A stretch of 64,000 nt of DNA from NCBI RefSeq assembly GCF_018968705.1, contig NZ_CP076668.1, positions 434,001-498,000 on the forward strand, given 5' to 3'. This DNA is from Pseudomonas lijiangensis (lineage in GTDB: Bacteria; Pseudomonadota; Gammaproteobacteria; Pseudomonadales; Pseudomonadaceae). The notes below the pieces were generated by a model. It did no database searches. It was not told where the DNA came from and worked only from the letters and a program-made list of their open reading frames with translations. Shown piece by piece: positions 30,187 to 39,498 of the stretch; position 1 is the first letter of the stretch; the number at the start of each line of letters is the position of its first letter. A program made the position numbers and the translations under genes.

Positions 30187-31674
30187 ATGAGCTTCAACAA
30201 TCCAACCCTGATCACGTTCGTGATCTATATCGCGGCAATGGTCCTGATCGGTCTCCTGGCCTATCGCTCCACCAATAACTTCTCTGACTACATTCTTGGC
30301 GGGCGCAGCCTGGGCAGCTTCGTGACAGCGCTCTCGGCGGGCGCTTCGGACATGAGTGGCTGGCTGTTGATGGGCCTGCCGGGCGCGATCTACATGTCGG
30401 GTCTGTCGGAAAGCTGGATCGCCATCGGCCTGATTGCAGGTGCTTACCTGAACTGGCTGTTCGTGGCTGGCCGCTTGCGTGTGCAGACCGAGCACAATGG
30501 TGATGCGCTGACTCTTCCAGATTACTTCAGCAGCCGCTTTGAAGACACCAGCGGCGTGCTGCGCATCATTTCGGCCATCGTGATTCTGGTGTTCTTCACC
30601 ATTTATTGCGCGTCGGGCATTGTCGCGGGTGCGCGCCTGTTTGAAAGCACGTTTGGCATGTCCTACGAGACAGCGCTGTGGGCGGGTGCTGCGGCGACCA
30701 TCGCTTACACCTTTGTCGGTGGCTTCCTGGCAGTGAGCTGGACCGACACGGTTCAGGCAACGCTGATGATTTTCGCGCTGATCCTCACGCCGATCATCGT
30801 CCTGCTGGCAACCGGCGGTGTCGATACCACGTTTCTGGCCATCGAGGCCAAGAACCCGGCCGGTTTCGACATGTTCCAGGGCACAACCTTCATCGGTATC
30901 GTCTCGTTGCTGGCCTGGGGCCTGGGTTATTTCGGCCAGCCGCACATTCTGGCGCGCTTCATGGCCGCCGATTCGGTCAAATCGATTGCCAGCGCACGTC
31001 GCATTTCCATGACCTGGATGATCCTTTGCCTGGGCGGCGCAGTCGCCGTGGGCTTCTTCGGTATCGCTTATTTCTCTGCCAATCCCGATGTGGCCGGTCC
31101 GGTCACTGAAAACCACGAGCGCGTGTTCATCGAGCTGGCGAAGCTGTTGTTCAACCCGTGGATTGCCGGTGTGCTGCTGTCCGCGATCCTTGCAGCGGTC
31201 ATGAGCACCCTGAGCTGTCAGTTGCTGGTGTGCTCCAGTGCCCTGACCGAAGACTTCTACAAGGCTTATCTGCGCAAGGGCGCTTCCCAGCTTGAACTGG
31301 TCTGGGTCGGCCGAGCGATGGTGCTGTTGATCTCGGTGATTGCCATTCTGCTGGCAGCCAACCCTGAAAACCGTGTTCTGGGGCTGGTGAGCTATGCGTG
31401 GGCCGGCTTCGGTGCCGCTTTCGGGCCGGTCGTGCTGATTTCGCTGTTGTGGAAAGGCATGACCCGCAATGGCGCGCTGGCTGGCGTTGTAGTGGGCGCG
31501 GTTACCGTAGTGCTCTGGAAGCAGTTCAGCACCATGGGCCTGTACGAAATCGTGCCGGGCTTTATCTTCGCCAGTATCGCGATCGTGGTCTTCAGCCTGA
31601 TTGGCAAAGGTCCGTCTGCTGCGATGCAGGAGCGTTTCCTGGCTGCGGAAAACGAGTTCAAGGCTGCCCGTTGA
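30187..31674 (+). CDS. putP: sodium/proline symporter PutP
   Basis: The 495-residue inner-membrane protein has about 13 helices of the sodium:solute symporter family. The N-terminal YRSTNNFSDYILGGRSLGSF and SAGASDMSGWLLMGLPGA are characteristic of PutP and include residues of the Na+ and proline sites. It imports proline for breakdown by the divergent PutA. The ATG at 30187 gives the family start MSFNNPTLI and follows AAGG; an upstream in-frame ATG at 30112 would add an unrelated leader. A strong hairpin with a T run follows the stop. Confidence 0.96.
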   Translation: MSFNNPTLITFVIYIAAMVLIGLLAYRSTNNFSDYILGGRSLGSFVTALSAGASDMSGWLLMGLPGAIYMSGLSESWIAIGLIAGAYLNWLFVAGRLRVQTEHNGDALTLPDYFSSRFEDTSGVLRIISAIVILVFFTIYCASGIVAGARLFESTFGMSYETALWAGAAATIAYTFVGGFLAVSWTDTVQATLMIFALILTPIIVLLATGGVDTTFLAIEAKNPAGFDMFQGTTFIGIVSLLAWGLGYFGQPHILARFMAADSVKSIASARRISMTWMILCLGGAVAVGFFGIAYFSANPDVAGPVTENHERVFIELAKLLFNPWIAGVLLSAILAAVMSTLSCQLLVCSSALTEDFYKAYLRKGASQLELVWVGRAMVLLISVIAILLAANPENRVLGLVSYAWAGFGAAFGPVVLISLLWKGMTRNGALAGVVVGAVTVVLWKQFSTMGLYEIVPGFIFASIAIVVFSLIGKGPSAAMQERFLAAENEFKAAR

Positions 31675-31694
31675 TCGCTCTGCCATGAAGTGAG

Positions 31695-31719
31695 AAGGCC
31701 CGCCATGCGGGCCTTTTTT
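31695..31719 (+). terminator. Rho-independent terminator of putP
   Basis: AAGGCCCG and CGGGCCTT form a GC-rich stem around a short CCATG loop, followed by TTTTTT. It lies about 20 bases after the putP stop and just before the convergent alginate lyase gene. Confidence 0.85.
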
Positions 31720-31732
31720 CTGGCCGCGTATA

Positions 31733-32404
31733 TCAGATCTTGTTGTGATCGATATCCAGGTTGTAGAACGTGGCTTTCCCGCCTTCATTGCTGTAGCCGG
31801 AGTTGTCCTGGGTATATACGCCAGCCTTGAAATAGAGCGGTTTTGTTTTCCAGGAAGAACTGATGGATGTGCTCCAGTTCACATCTTTTACACTGACACT
31901 TAATTCCCCGCCGGGACTCAGGTGAATGATGTATTTGAATTTTTCGTTGAGTGGCACGCCTTCGACAATCTCGATGACTTTGCTTTCTTCATCATCGAAG
32001 CGCTTGCGAACTTTCACCACGATATTTCCGGCCTGTGTACTTTCCTTGTACTGATACTCGACCTTGAGCATGGGCTCTGTGCTGTCGTAGGCGTGTATCT
32101 GGCCGATGACGATCTTGCCCGACGATGGCACCTGATTGACTTCAAGAGTCGCATTCAGAAAATTGTCTGCGTCGGGGTACAGCCAGTTATGCAGGGTGCC
32201 GTCGGACCACGTCTCGCGCAGCTCGCTGCGTGGGTATTTGGCATTTTCGGTCCGGGTGCCGGTGACGGGTGCCCAGAAGAAAATGTATCCCGAATGAGAC
32301 TCGAAATATTTGCCGTCATAGCCTTGACGCAACTGTGAGGTTTCTACGGTTTTGGGGGGTGAGCCCACCGGGATACTGAGATTCCACGATCCTAGATCTA
32401 TCAT
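31733..32404 (-). CDS. alginate lyase, polysaccharide lyase family 7
   Basis: The 223-residue enzyme has all three PL7 signatures: RSELRE (near residues 59-64), QIH (about 102-104) and YFKAGVYTQ (near the C-terminus), which supply the catalytic Gln, His, Arg and Tyr. It should cut alginate by beta-elimination. QIH rather than QVH has been linked with polyguluronate or mixed blocks, but this is only a tendency. There is no signal peptide, so it is either cytoplasmic or exported by another route, as for the similar small Pseudomonas PL7 enzymes. GGAAG precedes the ATG. It lies alone, convergent with putP and divergent from the c-di-GMP gene. Confidence 0.9.
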   Translation of the reverse strand: MIDLGSWNLSIPVGSPPKTVETSQLRQGYDGKYFESHSGYIFFWAPVTGTRTENAKYPRSELRETWSDGTLHNWLYPDADNFLNATLEVNQVPSSGKIVIGQIHAYDSTEPMLKVEYQYKESTQAGNIVVKVRKRFDDEESKVIEIVEGVPLNEKFKYIIHLSPGGELSVSVKDVNWSTSISSSWKTKPLYFKAGVYTQDNSGYSNEGGKATFYNLDIDHNKI

Positions 32405-32714
32405 TTTGTACTTCCAGAAAAATTCGTTCGACGGCTCTGAAGTCTCTGCTCAGAGGGTTTCGGCAGCTTTTATACGATTTGAAATCACATTTGTTAATGC
32501 TTGGCGAGCGAACTAATGACGTCAAAGTGCTGTCATTTTTCCTGTAGGACAGAATTTATATGGTCTGCAGGAATATACCGTTAGTCGGTTATGTGGAACT
32601 TTCGTGGTGGCAATAGGCTGCCTTGCTGCTGCTTTTTTCAGGAGCGACTAAAGTTGATACAAATTGGACAGGGTTTTCTGTAACAGGCGCCGCCCACAAA
32701 AGTAGAGAAGCAGC
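32405..32714. other. divergent intergenic region, alginate lyase / c-di-GMP regulator
   Basis: This 310-base gap between two divergent genes is A+T-richer than the flanks and must contain both promoters. A GGAACTT hexamer-like element near 32592-32598 resembles the -35 of ECF sigma promoters, but no matching -10 lies at the right distance, so it was not called. No repeat or RNA gene is evident. Confidence 0.35.
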
Positions 32715-34841
32715 ATGGAATGCGTGCAATCCAAGCCCAATGATGGCTCTTCGGTTCTTCTGGTTGTCGATGACTACCCGGAAAATCTGGTGACGATGTG
32801 CGCGGTCCTTCAGCGAACGGACTGGCACATCGTCACCGCCAGTTCCGGAATCGAAGCGCTGACTGTGCTTCTGGAGCAGGAAGTGGATCTGGTTCTGCTG
32901 GATGTGCAGATGCCGGACATGGATGGGTTTGAGGTCGCACGCCTGATGCGTGGCAGCCAGCGCACGAGCCTGACACCGATCATCTTTCTGACCGCCAATG
33001 AGCAGAGCCCCGCCTCGGTGCACAAAGGCTATGCAAGTGGCGCCATCGATTACCTGTTCAAGCCCTTCGACCCAAACGTGCTCAAGCCCAAGGTCCAGGC
33101 CTTGCTGGAGCAGCAGCGCAATCGTCGTGCCCTGCAGAAGCTCACGCAGGAACTGGAGCGCGCCAGGGCCTTCAATGCTTCGGTGCTGGCCAATATGGCC
33201 GAAGGCATTGTGGTGGTGGATGAAAGCGGCATCATCAGTTTCGCCAACCCGGCCATCTGTCGCTTGCTTGATACCACGGACGAAAAGTTGCGCGGCACAA
33301 GCGTGCTGGATCATGTGCTGGAGCCCAAGGTTCAGAGCTGGTCGGAGTCGGATTTCTACAAGCACTATCGCAATGCCGAGACTTACCGCGTGCATGACGC
33401 CGTTCTGCGCACGTCTGCGGGCGGGCAGTTGCCTGTGACCCTGTCCTGCGCGTCACTGCCTTGCGAGCAGAAGGCAATGGTGCTGACCGTTCTCGATATG
33501 TCGCTGGAGCGCAATCTGTATCAGCAGCTCGAGCAGCAGGCGGTCACCGATGCCTTGACGGGGCTGCTCAATCGTCGCGGCTTCTATCAGGCCGTCGAAG
33601 GCATGCTGCTGCGCAACGAGCATGCGGAACAGTATCTGGTCGTGCTGTATCTGGATCTGGACGGGTTCAAGCAGATCAATGACTCATTGGGCCATGATGC
33701 TGGCGATCAGGTTTTGCTGTGGGTGGCCACGCAGCTCAAGGATTGTCTGCGGCCTTATGATGTTCTGGCGCGCATGGGCGGTGATGAGTTCACGGTGGTG
33801 ATCGAAGGTTTCGATTATCCCGAGCAGGCCGCCAAGGTGGCTGAAAAGCTTATCGAGCGGGTGTCGATGAAGCGCCAGGTCGATGGCGTGGAAATCTCCC
33901 TTGGCGTCAGCATCGGGATCGCGACTTACCCCGAATGCGGTTCCAACCTCGATGGCCTGCTGCGGGCGGCGGACATTGCCATGTACGAAGCCAAGCGTGC
34001 AGGGCGCCAGCAATATCGTTTCTATGACCAGAACATGAATGGCCGTGCGCGTTCGCGCCTGATGCTCGAAGACAGCGTGCGCAATGCCATCGACGGCAAG
34101 AATTTCTCGGTGGTCTATCAGCCTCAGGTGTACGTTGACGATGGTCGCCTGCGGGGTTTTGAAGCCCTGTTGCGCTGGCAGCACGCCAGCGTCGGGGAAG
34201 TGCCACCTGCCTTGTTCATTCCACTGCTTGAAGAAACGCGACTGATCAACCGGCTTGGCAGCTGGATCTTCGATCAGGGAGCCGAGCAGCGTCAGTCTCT
34301 GGGCAGGGTCTTTGCCTCCGATCTGGTGGTGAGCGTCAGCGTCAGCCCGACGCAATTCTGCATGCCCAACCTGGCTGCGGAACTGCGGCGGGCAATGGAC
34401 CGTTTCGAGTTGCAACCCGGCCAGTTGGAAGTCGAGATTACCGAAGCCTCACTGGTGAACAACCTGACCCACAGTCACAAGCAGTTGCAGCAACTGCGCG
34501 AGATTGGTGTGCGCGTGGCGCTGGACGATTTCGGTATGGGTGAGTGCTCGCTGTCGCACCTGCGCAACCTTCAGCTCGATACCCTGAAGCTCGATAGACA
34601 CTTCATTGCCGGCCTGCTCGACTCGCCTCGCGATGCGGTCTTTGCGCGCAGCATCATCGATCTGTGCCGCAACCTCGACATACTGGTCATCGCCGAAGGG
34701 GTCGAGACTTTCCAGCAATATGAGTGGCTGGCCAACAATGGCTGTCAGGTCATCCAGGGGTTTCTGGTGGCTTATCCGCTGGAGGCCGCAGGTGCCCGGT
34801 CCTTCCCGGCACGTTTTGACTGGTCGAGGCTGCGTGGCTGA
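32715..34841 (+). CDS. response regulator with PAS, GGDEF and EAL domains
   Basis: The 708-residue cytosolic protein has a receiver domain (1-130; phospho-acceptor Asp63, acidic pair Asp19-Asp20, Lys116), a PAS domain (about 150-260), a GGDEF cyclase domain with intact GGDEF at 355-359, and an EAL phosphodiesterase domain (EAL at 483-485). It should tune cyclic di-GMP in response to a sensor kinase not encoded nearby. The EAL domain keeps Glu574, Asp604-Asp605, Lys625, Glu661 and Gln681, but the Asn of the V-N-x-S motif is Ser542, and the loop DDFGTGYSSL reads DDFGMGECSL. Phosphodiesterase activity may therefore be reduced or lost. No histidine kinase gene is adjacent. Confidence 0.92.
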   Translation: MECVQSKPNDGSSVLLVVDDYPENLVTMCAVLQRTDWHIVTASSGIEALTVLLEQEVDLVLLDVQMPDMDGFEVARLMRGSQRTSLTPIIFLTANEQSPASVHKGYASGAIDYLFKPFDPNVLKPKVQALLEQQRNRRALQKLTQELERARAFNASVLANMAEGIVVVDESGIISFANPAICRLLDTTDEKLRGTSVLDHVLEPKVQSWSESDFYKHYRNAETYRVHDAVLRTSAGGQLPVTLSCASLPCEQKAMVLTVLDMSLERNLYQQLEQQAVTDALTGLLNRRGFYQAVEGMLLRNEHAEQYLVVLYLDLDGFKQINDSLGHDAGDQVLLWVATQLKDCLRPYDVLARMGGDEFTVVIEGFDYPEQAAKVAEKLIERVSMKRQVDGVEISLGVSIGIATYPECGSNLDGLLRAADIAMYEAKRAGRQQYRFYDQNMNGRARSRLMLEDSVRNAIDGKNFSVVYQPQVYVDDGRLRGFEALLRWQHASVGEVPPALFIPLLEETRLINRLGSWIFDQGAEQRQSLGRVFASDLVVSVSVSPTQFCMPNLAAELRRAMDRFELQPGQLEVEITEASLVNNLTHSHKQLQQLREIGVRVALDDFGMGECSLSHLRNLQLDTLKLDRHFIAGLLDSPRDAVFARSIIDLCRNLDILVIAEGVETFQQYEWLANNGCQVIQGFLVAYPLEAAGARSFPARFDWSRLRG

Positions 34842-34882
34842 TTGCGGTAGACTGGCGCCTTTGAATCATCTGCCATGGCCCC

Positions 34883-35410
34883 ATGACTGCTTCAGCTCCT
34901 ATACCGCTCAAATACCTGCAAGCCTATCCTGCTTCCCTTCAGGATCAGGTGCGGCAACTGATTGCTCAGGACAAACTGGGCGACTATCTGCAACAGCGTT
35001 ATCCGGAGCGTCATCAGATCCAGAGTGACAAGGCGCTGTACGCCTATGCCCTGGCCTTGAAGCAGGAGCACCTGCGCAATGCGCCGCCTGTGGACAAAGT
35101 GCTGTTCGACAATCGTCTCGACCTGACCCATCGCGCACTGGGCCTGCACACCACTGTTTCGCGAGTGCAGGGTGGCAAGCTCAAGGCCAAGAAAGAAATC
35201 CGCGTTGCTGCGCTGTTCAAGGAAGCAGCACCGCAGTTTCTGCGCATGATCGTGGTGCATGAACTGGCGCATTTCAAAGAGTCGGATCACAACAAGGCGT
35301 TCTACCAGTTGTGTGAACACATGCAGCCAGGCTATCACCAGCTTGAGTTCGACCTGCGGGTCTACCTGACGTATCGCGACCTGCAGGCTGGCGCCCGGTC
35401 GACCACCTGA
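34883..35410 (+). CDS. YgjP-like zinc metallopeptidase
   Basis: The 175-residue protein has the YgjP/DUF45 core: His126-Glu127-Leu-Ala-His130 followed by His136 (HELAHFKESDH), the zinc ligands and catalytic Glu of this family. No signal peptide is seen, so it should act in the cytosol. The physiological substrate is unknown. It starts 41 bases after the c-di-GMP gene and is followed 26 bases later by a small winged-helix protein gene in the same direction, so the three may share a transcript. Confidence 0.82.
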   Translation: MTASAPIPLKYLQAYPASLQDQVRQLIAQDKLGDYLQQRYPERHQIQSDKALYAYALALKQEHLRNAPPVDKVLFDNRLDLTHRALGLHTTVSRVQGGKLKAKKEIRVAALFKEAAPQFLRMIVVHELAHFKESDHNKAFYQLCEHMQPGYHQLEFDLRVYLTYRDLQAGARSTT

Positions 35411-35436
35411 ATACCGCTCCAGCAAGGATTTTGAAA

Positions 35437-35733
35437 ATGGATGTCAGCAAGACCAAAAGCAGCTTTTATCGTCGTCTGTACGTGGCGTACCTGATCGACA
35501 GCCAGCTTGCCTGCACGGTGCCCGAATTGACGGAAGTCACCGGCATGCCGCGTCGCACGGCACAGGACACCATCGCGGCGCTGGCCGACCTGGATATCCA
35601 GTGCGAATTCGAACAACAGGAAGGTGCCCGCAATCATGCCGGGAATTACCGGATTCGGGACTGGGGCGCGATCGATAAAGCGTGGATAACCCGCAATCTG
35701 GCCAGCATCAAGGCCGTACTGGGTTATCCCTGA
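35437..35733 (+). CDS. small winged helix-turn-helix protein
   Basis: The 98-residue product contains a helix-turn-helix region (LTEVTGMPRRTAQDTIAALA, residues 31-50) followed by a short wing and a C-terminal helix. It should bind DNA as a small regulator; the target is unknown. The ATG at 35437 has AAGGA at a good distance; a TTG six bases upstream is less likely. It follows the YgjP-like gene closely, an arrangement I associate with other Pseudomonas, though this was not checked. Confidence 0.75.
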   Translation: MDVSKTKSSFYRRLYVAYLIDSQLACTVPELTEVTGMPRRTAQDTIAALADLDIQCEFEQQEGARNHAGNYRIRDWGAIDKAWITRNLASIKAVLGYP

Positions 35734-35745
35734 CGGAAGCTGGCC

Positions 35746-36204
35746 TTATTCGAGGTCGCGGCGCATGCCGATGTGCGGGATGTCGTCTTCCAGATATTCC
35801 TCGCCTACGGCGTTGAAGCCGTAACGGCTGTAGTACCCCTGAAGATGAGCCTGGGCCGACAGATAGATGGGCTGGTCGGGCCATTTCTTTTCGGCGTGTT
35901 CCAGCGCCTGGACCATCAGTTCGTGGCCCATGCCCTTGTTGCGAATCGATGGCGCGGTCACCACGCGGCCAATGGTGACATCGCCGCCTTGCTGAATCGG
36001 GTCCAGCAAGCGCAGGTAAGCCACCAGCTTGCCGTCCTGCCAGGCCATCAAATGGCAGGTGTCACCTGTCAGGTCCAGCCCGTCCACATCCTGATACACG
36101 CACTGCTGCTCGACCACGAAAACCTCGGCGCGCAGTTTCAGAACGGCGTAAAGCTGTTCGATACTCAGGTCGGTATGGTGTTTGCAGATCCATTTGATAG
36201 GCAT
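35746..36204 (-). CDS. elaA: GNAT acetyltransferase, ElaA type
   Basis: The 152-residue protein belongs to the ElaA branch of GNAT N-acetyltransferases. LRAEVFVVEQQCVYQDVDGLD is a family signature, and VVTAPSIRNKGMGHELMVQA contains the acetyl-CoA phosphate-binding (Q/R)-x-x-G-x-(G/A)-like loop. The substrate is not known. It is convergent with the small HTH gene and divergent from the binding protein gene across a 256-base gap. Confidence 0.85.
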   Translation of the reverse strand: MPIKWICKHHTDLSIEQLYAVLKLRAEVFVVEQQCVYQDVDGLDLTGDTCHLMAWQDGKLVAYLRLLDPIQQGGDVTIGRVVTAPSIRNKGMGHELMVQALEHAEKKWPDQPIYLSAQAHLQGYYSRYGFNAVGEEYLEDDIPHIGMRRDLE

Positions 36205-36460
36205 GTTGTTGACTCGCAGAGAAACCAGAAGGGAATTCTAAACGCATACCGCCGCATTCCCAATAAAAGGCCGTGATGTCTGTCGATCGTTTTGGCTTTG
36301 GTCTGGAAAATATTTTTGCATCAATCACATGGCTGCCACATGGGCGTGGGTTGTTTCCTGACGGGTTTGGGTCTTCAATACAGGTCAGGATTCAAGTAAC
36401 GCTGTTGATCAACGACTCTCAGTCTGGATCGGGCATGCTGCCCACCTGGGGAATTCAAGC

Positions 36461-37213
36461 ATGTCGCGACTGCTTCAAGCTGTTGGGTTGCTGGGGTTAC
36501 TGCTGATCGCACAGGCTGGAGCAGGCGAGAAGTTGCGTCTGGTTGCCGATGCCTGGCCTCCCTTTACCGATAACACGTTGCTCCACGACGGTCTGGCGAC
36601 GGATATCGTCAGAACTGCACTGCAGCGTGCCGGGTATCAGACGGTTTACGAGCAGGTGCCCTGGGCGCGGGCCATGCATGGCATCGCCGAGGGGCGCAAT
36701 GATGTGCTGATCAATGCATGGTTCAATGAAGAACGCACCCGGATTGGTCAGTTTTCCGCCGAGTATCTGGTCAATCGGGTGCGCTTTCTCAAGCGCAAGG
36801 ACTCGAATATCGATACCTCGAACCTCGATCAACTGCACAAGTACATCATTGCGGTGGTGCGTGGTTACGCCTATTACCCGTCGTTCGACAATGATCAGGC
36901 GTTACGCAAGGTCCCGGTCCACAGTTTTTCCATGGCGGCGAACATGCTGGCTGCAGGACGTGTCGATCTGGCACTGGAGGATGAGTTCGTGGCCCGTTAC
37001 AGTCTGGCCAACGAGCCCGACGAAGTCCGCAATCACGTCGAGTTCCTGCCGGACTCACTCACCGAGAACAGCCTGCATATTCTGGTCAGCCTGAAGAACC
37101 CGAGGCATGCGCAAATCGTCGCCGGCTTTGACCGGGAAATCGCCGCCATGAAGGCTGATGGTACTTACGACGAGCTGCTCAGGCTGCACGGTCTGATGCC
37201 TGTGGCCCCTTGA
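36461..37213 (+). CDS. periplasmic solute-binding protein, family 3
   Basis: The 250-residue protein has a signal peptide (MSRLLQAVGLLGLLLIAQAGAG) and the family 3 fold: LRLVADAWPPFTDN opens the first lobe, and GIAEGRNDVLINAWFNEERT contains the usual ligand-loop region. Proteins of this kind bind amino acids or act as lone periplasmic sensors. No permease or ATPase gene is nearby, so it may be an orphan binding protein. Its 3' end overlaps the convergent FUSC gene by 35 bases. Confidence 0.82.
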   Translation: MSRLLQAVGLLGLLLIAQAGAGEKLRLVADAWPPFTDNTLLHDGLATDIVRTALQRAGYQTVYEQVPWARAMHGIAEGRNDVLINAWFNEERTRIGQFSAEYLVNRVRFLKRKDSNIDTSNLDQLHKYIIAVVRGYAYYPSFDNDQALRKVPVHSFSMAANMLAAGRVDLALEDEFVARYSLANEPDEVRNHVEFLPDSLTENSLHILVSLKNPRHAQIVAGFDREIAAMKADGTYDELLRLHGLMPVAP

Positions 37214-39374
37214 TCAGATGCGCTGCCAACGTACGTAACGGTGCCAGCTGACGATAGATCAAGGCCAGTTGCGTCTGCACCAGCCGCTGGCTCTCGTCCA
37301 GTTCGTCGGGCATCTGTTCCAGTTGAGTGGCCAGTTCCTCTTCGGCGTCGTTCTGTACGGCAACCGGTTTCTTTTCCGCCAGGCTCTGGGCGATTTCATC
37401 GATGCTGGCCGCCAGTGCCGCGCCCGCGCCATCGATAAGCTGCTCGTGGACATCGCCGGGCAGTTGCGTGTCGCGATGCGCGCCCAGCCCGGACAGATAA
37501 CTCAGCAGCGTGTGCGACAGCACCAGAAAGCGAAAGCCCACATCCGCCTCTTTGCGGAAATGCCCGGGCTCCATCAGCATGTTCGCCAGCGTCGTTGAAA
37601 GCGCAGCATCGGCATTGTGCGCATTGCGCCTTGCCAGACGATAAGCCAGGTCGTCGCTCTTGCCCTTGGCGTATTGCTGCATGATCTGGCGCAGGTAAAT
37701 GCTGTTGCAGCTCAGGGTATTGGCCAGCACCTTGTTCAGCTTGCGTCCTTGCCAGTCCGGCAGGAACAGGAAGACCGCCAGCCCGGCAATCAGGCTGCCC
37801 AGCAGGGTATCGAACAGGCGTGGCAGGAACAGGCCGTAGCCATCGCCCACCTGATTGAAACAGAACAGCACCATCACCGTGATCGCAGCGGTCGAAAGGG
37901 TGTAGCGCGTCGTACGGTTGACGAAGAACACCACGCCAGCCAGCACCGCACACATCGATTGCAGGACCGGAGTGGTGACCAGCTCGAACAGCGCCCAGCC
38001 TGCGGTCAGGCCAAGGGCTGTGCCGATGATCCGCTGTACCAGCTTGCGTCGGGTTGCGCCGTAGCTTGGCTGGCAAACGAAAACCGTGGTCAGGATGATC
38101 CAGTAGCCTTGGGACGGATGGATCAGGTGCACCATGGCATAACCCACCGACAAGGCCAGTGGCAGGCGCAAGGCGTGGCGGAACAGCAGCGAAGTCGGTG
38201 TCATCTGCAGGCGCAGGCGCGTCCAGACGTCCTTGAGATTGCGCGGCGAACGGTCCAGCAGGCTGCTGTCGGTCGCGTCGGCCAAGGCATCCGGGTTGCT
38301 GGCGTCGCTGATCAGGCGATCCAGGGTTTCAAGATTGGCCGCCAGTGCCCGCAAGGAGCGCAACAGGCTGCGCCAGGCCGGATTGCTCTGGATGCGCAGA
38401 TGTTCGAGAGAGGCGCGCAGATCTTCCATCGCCTCGGCAAAGCTCGGGTCGTAGACAAACGGCTGACGCAGTTGAATGGATTCGGACAACGCCTGACAGG
38501 CCACGCCCTGCTGGCGCAGCAGGCGCTGGCAGCGGAACAGCACGTCGCTATGGAAAAACGCTTCGGCCAGCGAGTTGTACGGGTAATGGGATGAGCTGGC
38601 GCGTTCGTGAATGTCCTGGGCGATGAAGTACAGCTTCAGATAACGGCTGACTTTCGAGCCGGGCCGACCATTGCCGACGCGGTGCAAAATGATTTCCTTG
38701 GTGCTGTTCAGCGCCGCAACCACCCGGCCGTTCTGCTTGGCCAGCTCCAGGCGCCGCTCTTCTACATCCAGGGTACGAATCGGCTCGAACAGGGTCGACT
38801 TGAGCTTGAGGTACAGCCCCAGCTCGCGAAACAGCCGCGCCAGCGCCTGCTGCACCGGCTGGTTGGAAAACAGCATCTGCCACAGTACCGACAACAGGCC
38901 GTACCAGGCTGCACCTGCCACCAGCAGCATCGGCTCATGCCAGAAGTCCAGGACTTCGCCGCCGCGCTGGTCCACGCCAATCATGGTGTAGACCGAGAGA
39001 ATCAGGGTGCCGTAGGCAATTGCACCGTAGCGTTCGCCCAGCGCCCCAAGCATGGTCAGGCAGAAACTGGCCAGTGCCATCGCGCAAACGAACAGCCAGG
39101 GATAGGGAAACAGGAGTTCCACGGCCAGCGCGGCGATGCTGAAACACACCAGCGTCACGGCCAGGGCATTGAGGCGGCCTTGCCAGCTGTCATCGGTTTC
39201 GGCCAGGGCGCAGGCGATAATCCCCAGGAACAGCGGGATCAGCAAGCCCATCTCATTTTGATACCAGCACAGCGCCATGCTGCCGGTCAGTGCGATAAAG
39301 ACCCGAACGCTATAGCTGAACTTGTCCAGTGCCCATAACCGACGGAGTGTATGACGCAGAGATTTTGATGCCAT
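37179..39374 (-). CDS. YccS/YhfK-family FUSC membrane protein
   Basis: The 731-residue inner-membrane protein has two blocks of about five or six helices (residues about 20-180 and 405-560), separated by a cytosolic segment and followed by a long helical tail. This is the FUSC/YccS layout related to aromatic acid exporters such as AaeB. TTVFVCQPSYGATRRKLVQR is a strong family block after the second set begins. Its substrate is not established; efflux of small organic acids is the usual guess. It is monocistronic here. Confidence 0.87.
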   Translation of the reverse strand: MASKSLRHTLRRLWALDKFSYSVRVFIALTGSMALCWYQNEMGLLIPLFLGIIACALAETDDSWQGRLNALAVTLVCFSIAALAVELLFPYPWLFVCAMALASFCLTMLGALGERYGAIAYGTLILSVYTMIGVDQRGGEVLDFWHEPMLLVAGAAWYGLLSVLWQMLFSNQPVQQALARLFRELGLYLKLKSTLFEPIRTLDVEERRLELAKQNGRVVAALNSTKEIILHRVGNGRPGSKVSRYLKLYFIAQDIHERASSSHYPYNSLAEAFFHSDVLFRCQRLLRQQGVACQALSESIQLRQPFVYDPSFAEAMEDLRASLEHLRIQSNPAWRSLLRSLRALAANLETLDRLISDASNPDALADATDSSLLDRSPRNLKDVWTRLRLQMTPTSLLFRHALRLPLALSVGYAMVHLIHPSQGYWIILTTVFVCQPSYGATRRKLVQRIIGTALGLTAGWALFELVTTPVLQSMCAVLAGVVFFVNRTTRYTLSTAAITVMVLFCFNQVGDGYGLFLPRLFDTLLGSLIAGLAVFLFLPDWQGRKLNKVLANTLSCNSIYLRQIMQQYAKGKSDDLAYRLARRNAHNADAALSTTLANMLMEPGHFRKEADVGFRFLVLSHTLLSYLSGLGAHRDTQLPGDVHEQLIDGAGAALAASIDEIAQSLAEKKPVAVQNDAEEELATQLEQMPDELDESQRLVQTQLALIYRQLAPLRTLAAHLIKGPQASDRAA

Positions 39375-39498
39375 GAATGAGATGACGGCCTTGTTCGCAA
39401 TTGATCGATCCCGCAGAAAGATATGTACAGGCCCGAGGCTGGCCTGTACATCCGCTTGGGAAAAAAATTATTGCCCGGGGTGTGCGGTTTTCCCGCTG

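Noticed and set aside
29926..31788. Minus-strand frame of 620 codons opposite putP
   Set aside because: putP is unmistakable, and the frame also runs through its terminator and control region.
32592..32620. ECF-type promoter upstream of the c-di-GMP gene
   Set aside because: A GGAACTT-like -35 is present, but no TCTGA-like -10 lies 16-17 bases downstream.
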